DNA from: Guyanagaster necrorhizus
Lineage: Eukaryota; Basidiomycota; Agaricomycetes; Agaricales; Physalacriaceae
Length of the DNA stretch: 64,000 bases
Assembly: GCF_019112545.1 (NCBI RefSeq)
Contig: NW_025064884.1
Span: 248,001 to 312,000 of the forward strand
Reading direction: 5' to 3'
The notes under the pieces are model-generated. The model ran no database searches. It worked only from the letters and a program-made list of their open reading frames with translations, and was not told the origin of the DNA. Of the stretch, positions 56,325-64,000 are shown one piece after another. Made by a program: the position numbers and the translations under genes. Position 1 is the first letter of the stretch, and each line of letters starts with the position of its first letter.

Positions 56325-56793
56325 TCAAGGGATGGTCGTGGCACCCACAAACGGGAGGATGACAATCTTCTCTGGGTCCCACTAAGGACGAGGATCAGCA
56401 TCCTCAGAACCCCAAGCAGGGGTGGTACTCACCACTCCAGCGGTATAATACACATCGGCCTTGACCTTTTCCTTGACCCTATCACACAGCTCATGTTTAT
56501 ACGCGCGCAGTCAAGATGATAGGCACTTACTCGTCGATATCCTTGGCTTCGCAGATAAACGCCGATCCGACCATTTTCTTCGTCTCAGAGGTGAGGGATT
56601 CCTCAGAGAGCAGTGCGCCTCCGATACCTACAGCACACATCAGGTCTGCCGATGGTCAGTATGCACGGTACGTACGGATGAATCCCCCAGAGACGTGCTC
56701 TTTCGCGCCCTCGAGATGGGTGGATCGCACAGAGAGACGGCGCTCAAAGGCACCGTCGTCAGCCTTGTCGGGGCAGTAGACAAAGAAATGCAT
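56325..56793 (-). CDS. YCII-domain protein, cytosolic-type paralogue
   Basis: It starts MHFFVYCPDKADDGAFERRL with no leader. VRSTHLEGAKEHVSGGFI joins by an intron to IGGALLSEESLTSETKKMVG, SAFICEAKDID, then VKADVYYTAGV and the last exon WDPEKIVILPFVGATTIP (TGA at 56325-56327). The same exon plan, and the same final exon beginning WDPEK, are seen in the YCII gene at 49687-50201, so the two are paralogues. This one lies just downstream of PEPCK on the same strand (64 bases between its ATG and the PEPCK stop). Confidence 0.87.
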
Positions 56794-56856
56794 GATGATA
56801 GCGCTGATTAAGCGTCAAAGTCTAGTATATGTTATGATTATAATACACTAATTTGT

Positions 56857-58750
56857 TTACACCACGGGTCCGGCATTGTTCACCTTTGCGCCTACATCCT
56901 TCTCATACAAGGCAAACGCCTTTTTGAACATGCCGGCAAGCTTGACAAGCTCCCTCTTGAATGCCTCCTTATCCTTCCAAGCCAGCTCGGGGTTAAGAAC
57001 CTCCCTCGGAACACCGTCGACGCTGGTGGGAATACTGAGGCCAAAGACGCCAAAAGGCTCGTACTCTGCATTCTTAAGGGAACCGGAATGTATGGCGTTG
57101 ATGATGGCACGGGTAAACTTGAGGGGGCAGCGAGAGCCGGTGCCAAATTTGCCGCCGGTCCAACCGGTGTTGATAAGCCAACAGTCGACATTGTGCTTTG
57201 CCATGCGTTCTGCGAGCATTTCTGCGTAGCGACCGGGGTGAAGGACGATAAAGGGAGCAGAGTAGCAGGTGGAAAAGGTAGGGATGGGTTCGAGGACGCC
57301 GTCTTCTGTGCCGGGAGTCTTTGAGGTGTAGCCTGCGAGGAAGTGGTACGAAGCCTGCTCTGGGGTGAGCTTTGAGACGGGAGGAAGGACACCAAAGGCG
57401 TCGCAGGTGAGCATGATGATGTTGGAGGGCTGACGGTCGACAGCGCAGGGGATCTTTGCGTTGGGAATAAACTCGATAGGGTAAGCGCAACGGGTGTTTT
57501 CGGTGATGGAAAGGTCATCATAGTCGGGGACACGGGAGACGGGGTTGTAGACAACGTTTTCGAGGATGGAGCCGAAACGAATGGCGTTGAAGATTTCTGG
57601 CTCCTTTTCGGCGGAGAGGTTGATGCACTTTGCGTAGCAGCCGCCTTCAATGTTGAAAACGCCAGTGTCGCTCCATACATGCTCGTCGTCGCCGATGAGA
57701 AGTCGGTTAGGGTCGGCCGAAAGGGTAGTCTTGCCGGTACCGGAAAGACCGAAGAAGAGGGTGACATCGCCGTGCTCGATTCCGACGTTGGCAGAAGAGT
57801 GGAGAGATAGCTGGCCAAACTTGATAGGCTGGAGGTAGTGCATGACGGAGAAAACACCCTTTTTCATCTCGCCGGCATATTCAGTACCCAAAATGACCAT
57901 TTCCATGCGCTTAAAATTGATTTCGACGGAAGTTGTAGAGGACATGCCCTTTGTGAAGCGGTTGGCTGGGAACTGGCCGGCATTGTAGATGATAAAGTCG
58001 GGCTCGCCAAAGTCGGCGAGTTGTTCCTCGGTGGGCCGGATGAGCATGTTATTCTAGGATGATGAGAATTTGATATGGTAGGGATGACGTGATGACACAC
58101 CATGAAGAGGGCATGATAGGCGCGGGCACAGATGACACGGACCTTGATCCTGTATTTAGGATCCCACTGGAGCGAGTGAGTAAAGGAAGGGAAAAAAAAA
58201 AAGGGCGAGGATTGGACTGACACCAGCATAGCCGTCAAAGACGTAGACATTGTCACGGGTGTTGAGGTAGTCGATGGCACGTTCTCGGTTTATTTCAAAG
58301 GTATCTGAAAGAGGTTGAGAAAGGATATAGAGCAGAGGAGGAGGCAACTTGCGTTCGTCCATCTTGATGTTGACTGAACCCCACCAAATGTCATCCTTGG
58401 AGGTGTCTTCGAAGACGATACGCTTGTCCTTTGGAGAGCGGCCGGTCTTTTTACCGGAAAAGTTGATGAGGGCGCCTGAAGAGGAGATGATGGCACCCTC
58501 GTTGCGAATAGCGTCTTCGTAGAGGAGGGCGACGGGAGCATTGCGCTTGATGGAGATGCGGTCCATGTCGAAACCGGCTTGGGAAAAGTAGTCGAGGTCC
58601 TGGCCGATTACTATGAAGGATATTAGCAGAGGCGAGGACGAGGACGAGGAGGATAGACATACGAGAGCCAAACTGTTCAGAATCATGAGCCTGTGCATAG
58701 TTCTTGTGAAGAATATGGGGGGTAACGTAGGGAGTATGATGAGGGGCCAT
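56857..58750 (-). CDS. PCK1: Phosphoenolpyruvate carboxykinase (ATP)
   Basis: Gluconeogenic enzyme converting oxaloacetate and ATP to PEP. It starts [20 protein letters not shown]. Short exons then give [56 protein letters not shown] and [14 protein letters not shown]. The large last exon carries [40 protein letters not shown], the P-loop [36 protein letters not shown] and [20 protein letters not shown]. It ends [10 protein letters not shown] at 56857. The gene shows strong codon bias (C-ending codons), a sign of high expression, which also leaves a 321-codon alternative frame open inside it. It is divergent from SLX1. Confidence 0.96.
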
Positions 58751-59001
58751 TGTAGTAGTAGTAAGACGAGCAGGACGTAGAGGTAGGAGGCAGGGTGAGG
58801 ATCGAAGAGACCTGGGCGAACATGGTGCTTTTATAGTGGCCAGCCACTTGAGGCGCATTCCTTATTTTCCCGAGGGGTTATGGCCCCTATAGCCAATGAC
58901 AGGCGGAGACGGTGCTCGTCGTGAGGCTGTGCAGGACCGGCTACCGATAATCCCCGACCGGTGATCCGCCGGATTAACAGGGATCCGTCACTTTACCATC
59001 C
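58751..59001. promoter_or_regulatory. Shared promoter, PEPCK / SLX1
   Basis: 251 bases between outward-facing starts. It contains GC-rich dyad-like segments (for example gaccggctaccgataatccccgaccggtgatccgccgg near 58930-58975) of the kind bound by Zn2Cys6 regulators; which factor binds is not known. Confidence 0.5.
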
Positions 59002-59748
59002 ATGGCACCTCATACATATCCTCCATTCTACGCGTGCTATCTGCTGAAATCTGTTCATTTCCCGGCCACGTACATTGGCTCGACACCTAATCCACTACGA
59101 CGGATCCGACAGCACAATGGGGAGCTGACACAGGGCGCGACCAAGACCAAGAGGAAGCGACCGTGGGTGATGCAGATGCTGGTGCACGGGTTCCCATCGA
59201 AGCTGAGTGCGCTGCAGTTTGAATGGGTGTGGCAGAACCCGCATCTGTCGCGACATCTCCCAGAATCGCAGCGTCGGGCCAAGGCACTGTCGTCGTGTGT
59301 CAAGTGTGTGCACAGCATGATTGCGACGCCGCCGTTCGACTCGCTTGCTCTACGCGTCATTTTGTTTACACCCTTCGCCCACGCCCTCTGGCACAAACTG
59401 CCCCCAGCTGCACTCCCGCCTGCATACCGCCCCGACGGCCCGTCGACCCTGCAGATCCCGCCTCTCCCTGGAAAGACCCCCGCCACCACTTGCTCCGTCT
59501 GTACACGCCCATTGGACGGCGATGCACTCACCACTGCCATCTGTTCCATGCCAACTTGCAGCGCCTCGTCTCACCTGATCTGTCTCGCCTCACACTTTGC
59601 AGACAGACGCATGCTTCCCAGAGGCGGACACTGTCCTGGATGCGGAGAGTATGTGCTTTGGGGCGACATTGTGAAAGCTATGTATGACCGGGCCGACACC
59701 GACGGGAGCACTGCACCCAGTCTCTCTCACACCGGCTCCCCGTGCTAA
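59002..59748 (+). CDS. SLX1: Structure-specific endonuclease subunit SLX1
   Basis: Catalytic GIY-YIG nuclease of the Slx1-Slx4 complex that cuts branched DNA. Intronless. The GIY-YIG domain includes FYACYLLKSVHFPATYIGST, NPLRRIRQHNGEL (catalytic arginine), RPWVMQMLVHGFPSKLSAL and QFEWVWQNP (metal-binding glutamate). The C-terminal RING/PHD-like zinc domain is TCSVCTRPLDGD, AICSMPTCSASSHLICLASH and GGHCPGCGEYVLWGDIVKAM. Length of 248 residues is somewhat short at the C terminus compared with yeast, but both domains are complete. Confidence 0.95.
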   Translation: MAPHTYPPFYACYLLKSVHFPATYIGSTPNPLRRIRQHNGELTQGATKTKRKRPWVMQMLVHGFPSKLSALQFEWVWQNPHLSRHLPESQRRAKALSSCVKCVHSMIATPPFDSLALRVILFTPFAHALWHKLPPAALPPAYRPDGPSTLQIPPLPGKTPATTCSVCTRPLDGDALTTAICSMPTCSASSHLICLASHFADRRMLPRGGHCPGCGEYVLWGDIVKAMYDRADTDGSTAPSLSHTGSPC

Positions 59749-62700
59749 GCGTCTCTTCCCCGAACTACTCCATATCGAATTATCACTTTCTGATTCGCCT
59801 CCTCCCCCCACGCCCATCCAATCACAACATCCCTCTTAATCACCGGCTTCCCCCGCGTCCGACTTTGCGTCCATACCCGACTTTTCCCGGCAGCTAAATT
59901 CCCTCGATGAAACACTTTTCCACGCACCATCTGCCTGGTTATCCCGAGACTACAAATTCCTGTATCGTCCCACTTGCTACGCCCGTGTTCACTTTTCATC
60001 CTACGAATCCCGCTCGACTGAGAATTGGGTCTTCTATTCGCATGGCTATCTTTGCACGAGCGTATTATTAGCCTCCGCAAAAATAGATAGGTAGGAATCC
60101 AAAGTGCCATTAACAGAGTAGCCATCCCCGATCAATGAACGTTAACTGTCGTTATGTTTGCCCGCTAACGACGAGATATCCACTGGTGCGCAGACTTGCC
60201 CTAGATACAACTTCCCCATCCACCTCTTCCCATCAACCGGTATTCCCAACCGGTATTCCTCAGCCACAACCTCGTGAGCGTGTGAGCCCAGAATACTACC
60301 GGCACTCTTTGATCCATACGAAAGGTGAGGGAACGAACAAATGGACCACAGATCGTACCTGCGAATCTCGACATCCATTCACACATAACGAGGTGCAGAT
60401 AGTGCAGCAGCCAGTCGTAATATCCCATGAGAACGGCCAAGAAACGTCCACGTATCTGATATTCCGATCAACTTTCAACCCGCTGAAGGTCAAGCAATTC
60501 TAAGCCGGTCCCAATAGAACGGATTGATTGACATAGTCGCACATCCGCCACAAGCTCTCATCAATGAACGGAACGAACAGAACGCGTATAAGTGTCAGAT
60601 AAGCTAGTGAATAATCAATCCGTTTTGGGAGCAGGGGTCTCGACATTTTGCCAAATTCATTCGCCTGGATAGTGATAGGAATAGTTTCGAAAGCAACAAT
60701 CTCTTTTTTTTTGGATTCTGATTTTATTAACCGCAACCAGTATAGTAACCACTAAGACGTGATGGGGGTACAAGGGCCCTAGTCCCTGCACTTTTGAGTT
60801 TAGCATCCTCTGGTGTGTTGGCGTGCGCTTTGTAGCGTAAGTTTACGCCCCTACCTACCTGTTCGCGTCTCTGAAGTGGTTCGCCGCAAGGGCAGTCAAC
60901 GTCTGCACCTCTCTTCGCTGGGTAATCCGCCTTCTCGTTCTCTACTATGTCCTTGTGTCCTGAGCACAGTGCGATCTCAACAATGATTTCTTTAATACAA
61001 TACGACTACTACTTGTGTTCCTCCGACCTGACATCAAGTTCAAAGGTCGCTATCCACAGGTCTCAGTCTCAGCGGGCAAGAAGCAGCGGTTAGGCAGAAG
61101 ATGTGCTGTGTCAACTTGCTTCCAAGGCCCCTAGAAACGCAGCATTCGGACAAGGCCCCCATCGACAAGAAGCGACACCAAGCCGTCTGAACCTGGAAAA
61201 CAGCGTTTTGATCCATCGACTCCCTCGAGCGAACAATCGTTAAAAGCGCGCTCCAGAAATAGGAAGCAACTCGGAACGACCCCAGATCGGTTCCATCTCG
61301 CAGAAAACCTACAAACCCGGCGAGCGACCGAACTGAGGGACATCAGCAGCCTACAAATCGTTGTTGAAAATAACACGACACAGTTAGATCTAGTGGCTGG
61401 CCGGTTACAAGGACGCTATCCATCTCGACTCGCAGTCACTGATGACACGAGCAGAGGATTCCATGCAACTCGCCGAGTTGTATAATGAGTGCTACTCGAG
61501 GATTACATCCTCGGGACCCGTCATGGGGAGAACTTTGTGCGCAACGCTGGGGGACATGCGTCGTCTGACCCTCCCATCGATGGCAGCACTATAGGCATTC
61601 AGACGAAATTTGGAACCACCTGGGTCTGAAGTTTCTAACACTGCCACAGCCAACTCGTCCTTCATCTGGATATCTTTGTGTCTCTCTTCTACAGTCGGGC
61701 TGACGAATATATATCATGTTCCTCAATCTGTCCTGAACTCTGGCGCGGTCTCCGTCTAATCACAACGTGGACGTATCCTCAACCTTGACGCTATCCTCCA
61801 AAACTTCACGTCTGCTTTCAGTCATTCACCCGAATTCTGGGAAGAGCGTCCCGCCTCGGACCAAATTTTCCTGATATTCGGACGTTTTTGGCCTTTCCAA
61901 AGTTATGATCGCTTCGCTTCGAAGAATTCAAGCTCATCACATTCGACAATTCTTCCCCAACCTTACAGTCTCATACCTCAGGAACTTGACGCAAAGCAAT
62001 TGATGTCATGAAGTGTAAATGTCTGGCTATATGCTGGCTAAATACCACTCCCGTTTCCGACGTCAAAGAGTCGCCAGGGATATCTCCAGAGGTATACTAG
62101 CCTCCACTGGCATCCCGTGTTCCTGGACCACCTGATAAAAGTGGGAAGGAATTCCCGCAAAGTAGCAGCGATCCTTGCATAGACAGGGTGGCATACTCTC
62201 GACAGACACATGATAGTCAGTAACCTATTTGGGAGCGAATTTAGCACCAACTAGTGACGGTACCGCTCCCGAATCTATCTATGGATGCCTATCAACGTGC
62301 CAACAGCAAACGGTTTCTGTTTGCTCGTACCACATCTCAGAGGGAACGGAATTGACCATCAGAAAATGGATATGTTGTGCTCTCCTCTGAATCCCTAACC
62401 TTCCCGGCCAACTGTTCACCATATTTACGGGCGTATACTCACGGACACCAAGTCCCGCTTACTGGAATAGCGAAAACCGCACTGTTTCACTCTTCCAAAA
62501 TTGACGTACACCTGACTTTTGGGTCGTCGAAACTCTATCATATTCGGACCGAAGTTCAGACTGATTTCGTACTGTATAGTTGGTTGGCTATTGAGATAAG
62601 CTGAGAAGGAGGTATATTTACGTGAGGGGTTTCATGCCGAGAAGAAGGTGTGGTTCTTCGTTTATGTGGATGCATCCCAATCTTCCACGCCGAGGCACCA

Positions 62701-63045
62701 ATTATCGCCACCGTTTAATGGTAACAGTTGACCATGATCAGGAGGACGCATAGTTTGGAATCTCTCTGTTGGACAGCTATATTCGCTATGGCACACGTAC
62801 TCCGCTTCGCAATGTTTCTCGGTAACTCCAGATGTGACGTTAAGTGTCCTCGAGATGCGATACGAGGACCAAACTACTCCCCTTACGGAAAACCTTTGTC
62901 TTCCCTTGGCATAACAAGTAGGTAAACACATAGGCATAATTCAATTATTTCAGACTTCTGAGACCATCCGATGCATAGTATTCTACGCGTACAAACAATC
63001 CTTCAAAGCTGATTGATGACGGCACAATGACGATTGACATGTCAT
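59749..63045. other. Gene-poor region, possible decayed coding remnants
   Basis: More than 3 kb with no intact gene recognised. Short open frames on both strands are interrupted by stops. Between about 61080 and 62100 some fragments resemble F-box-type proteins of agaricomycetes (for example SSICPELWRGLRLI near 61716-61757), with many breaks, so a decayed gene is possible but unproven. Confidence 0.4.
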
Positions 63046-63271
63046 TTAGTGCTTGCATTCGGTGCATTTGCAGTCGCCGGAAGCGCAAGAGCAACTACGG
63101 GATAGGGTTAATGGTGAGCAGCGGTAGCGACGGGGGTTACTCACGCAGTGCAAGCGCACGAGGAGGTCGCGCAGGTCTGAGAGACGGGAACTTGAGTGGT
63201 CTACGCAAAAGATGGGCTCTAGTCAGCGATGAAGGAAGGGAGTATGGGAAAGGAGGACGCACAGTGTACAT
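63046..63271 (-). CDS. Metallothionein, 29 residues, three exons
   Basis: Cysteine-rich peptide that chelates copper or other soft metals in the cytosol. Exon 1 (63263-63271) encodes MYT, exon 2 (63145-63176) TCATSSCACTA split before its last codon, and exon 3 (63046-63094) CSCASGDCKCTECKH followed by TAA. Both introns have GT/AG ends (gtgcgt...ctcag and gtgagt...cgtag) and join in frame. The eight cysteines occur in C-x-C and C-x2-C spacing, and the SSC / CSCASGDCKC layout resembles the copper metallothioneins of Agaricus and Neurospora (25-26 residues). There are no aromatic residues other than the Tyr next to the start. A TATA box lies about 70 bases upstream. The gene is too small for ORF thresholds. 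Confidence 0.85.
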
Positions 63272-63335
63272 GCTTTCTTTGATTTAGATTTACTAGGTGT
63301 ATTTCCTGGTGAAGAATTAATCTCACCACCGCCCT

Positions 63336-63344
63336 CCTTATATA
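63336..63344 (-). promoter_or_regulatory. TATA box of the metallothionein gene
   Basis: TATATAAGG on the minus strand, followed by GAGGG and then 65-70 bases to the start codon, the usual spacing for an inducible fungal promoter. No certain metal-response element was identified upstream. Confidence 0.7.
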
Positions 63345-64000
63345 CGAATTTCTGGGGTTCCTCTGAGACGTCATGGGCCGTGCATCAAGTGGGGCACATG
63401 TCCAGACGCAGCCCGGGCATGGAGTAACGCAGTTGGGCAAAGGCTTAGGCTTATCCATCGATTATGGAACGCAATTCAAAAGATATGGATCTTTCCGAAG
63501 GTCCAACTGCGGATAAGACGTATGTTTAAAGTTAAGGATGGGAAAATTTGTGATAGAACTTCGCCCGGATCTCCTGAGAGCCCACGTTCGGTGCTATGCT
63601 GCCTGTCTGAGAAACGCTTTGGTACTAGTGAGGGAGGAAGGGGGGTTACCGAGGCGCTACGGTGGAGCGTGCTAAGCGGAATTGGGAACATAAGGCGAGG
63701 TACCATCCAGAAACTCAGTGATACATGAATTCGAAAACCGATACGGGTGATCTTTGAGGAAAGAGGGAAAGATTCGTATTTCTATGGAATCGGTACCGCG
63801 CGGCGCTCTAGCGGAGTTGGTAATTGAGCTCGAGATGATCAGCCTAGTCGACTTGAAACAGTAATAACGGGGTTCTCAGAGGACGAGGTTCCTCTATGAC
63901 ATATGGGAACAGCGCGGGTGATTTTATCAAAAAGGAACGGATAGAAAAATACACCTTTTGAGGACAGCAGAGCCGGTACCGCAAGCATATAATATTCCAG
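63345..64000. other. Upstream of metallothionein, no gene seen
   Basis: Open frames at 63476-63706 (minus) and 63522-63728 (plus) overlap each other and match nothing recognised. The first few hundred bases are likely the metallothionein regulatory region. Confidence 0.4.

Noticed and set aside
56892..57857. 321-codon minus-strand ORF as a separate gene
   Set aside because: Lies wholly inside the PEPCK coding exon in another frame, with Ser/Pro/Thr-rich shadow composition and no family. Explained by codon bias.
1..64000. Search for tRNA or rRNA genes, CRISPR arrays and intact transposons
   Set aside because: No convincing tRNA T-arm/anticodon pattern, rRNA block, direct-repeat array, transposase or reverse transcriptase was seen by eye; a tRNA scan would be decisive.

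Overview
The window comes from a filamentous basidiomycete, most likely a mushroom-forming agaricomycete. Genes are dense, on both strands, and split by many short introns of about 50-60 bases with CTNAC/CTAAT-like branch points and canonical GT/AG ends. Several families are typical of Agaricomycetes: a DUF6533 membrane protein, a Git3-like GPCR, Zn2Cys6 regulators, a BTB protein and YCII proteins. Splicing was worked out by hand from family conservation, so most gene spans are firm, but some internal junctions and starts are approximate.

Layout. 1-5.0 kb: a hypothetical protein, an M19 membrane dipeptidase with a one-base frame break near its 3' end, and a small single-pass membrane protein whose frame cannot be followed cleanly. 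5.6-9.6 kb: UCHL5/UCH37 deubiquitinase, divergent MED31 and an SLC35C2-like transporter. 10.9-18.8 kb: a Zn2Cys6 regulator with no recognisable C-terminal part, a DUF6533 protein, a 7TM receptor and a DUF218 protein. 19-27 kb: a regulator with two C2H2 fingers plus a Zn2Cys6 cluster, an HDHD5/CECR5-like mitochondrial HAD protein, the SAM-domain RNA-binding protein Vts1 and a 6PGDH/HIBADH-like dehydrogenase. 27-37 kb: a WW-MyTH4-RhoGAP protein, an Mtf2-like mitochondrial protein and a Dicer. 37-47 kb: a cytochrome P450, a class II histone deacetylase with Arb2 domain, eIF2-alpha, a GT8-like glycosyltransferase and exopolyphosphatase. 48-60 kb: a DUF4536 protein, enoyl-CoA hydratase, a YCII protein, a CNNM/Mam3 transporter, a BTB protein, a second YCII protein, PEP carboxykinase and SLX1. 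After 59.7 kb the sequence is gene-poor, but it holds a tiny three-exon metallothionein at 63.05-63.27 kb.

The genes are mainly housekeeping (transcription, translation, ubiquitin, mitochondrial metabolism, RNA control) and do not form an obvious biosynthetic cluster. Many start head to head with short shared promoters, from 92 bases (Mtf2-like/Dicer) to about 430 bases (glycosyltransferase/PPX1).

The most notable signals are: a Dicer whose DExD ATPase domain is absent and whose helicase-C motifs are degenerate while both RNase III signatures are intact; a 29-residue metallothionein too small for ordinary ORF calling; and at least five micro-exons of 13-16 bases, several of which carry catalytic motifs (M19, HDAC, HAD).
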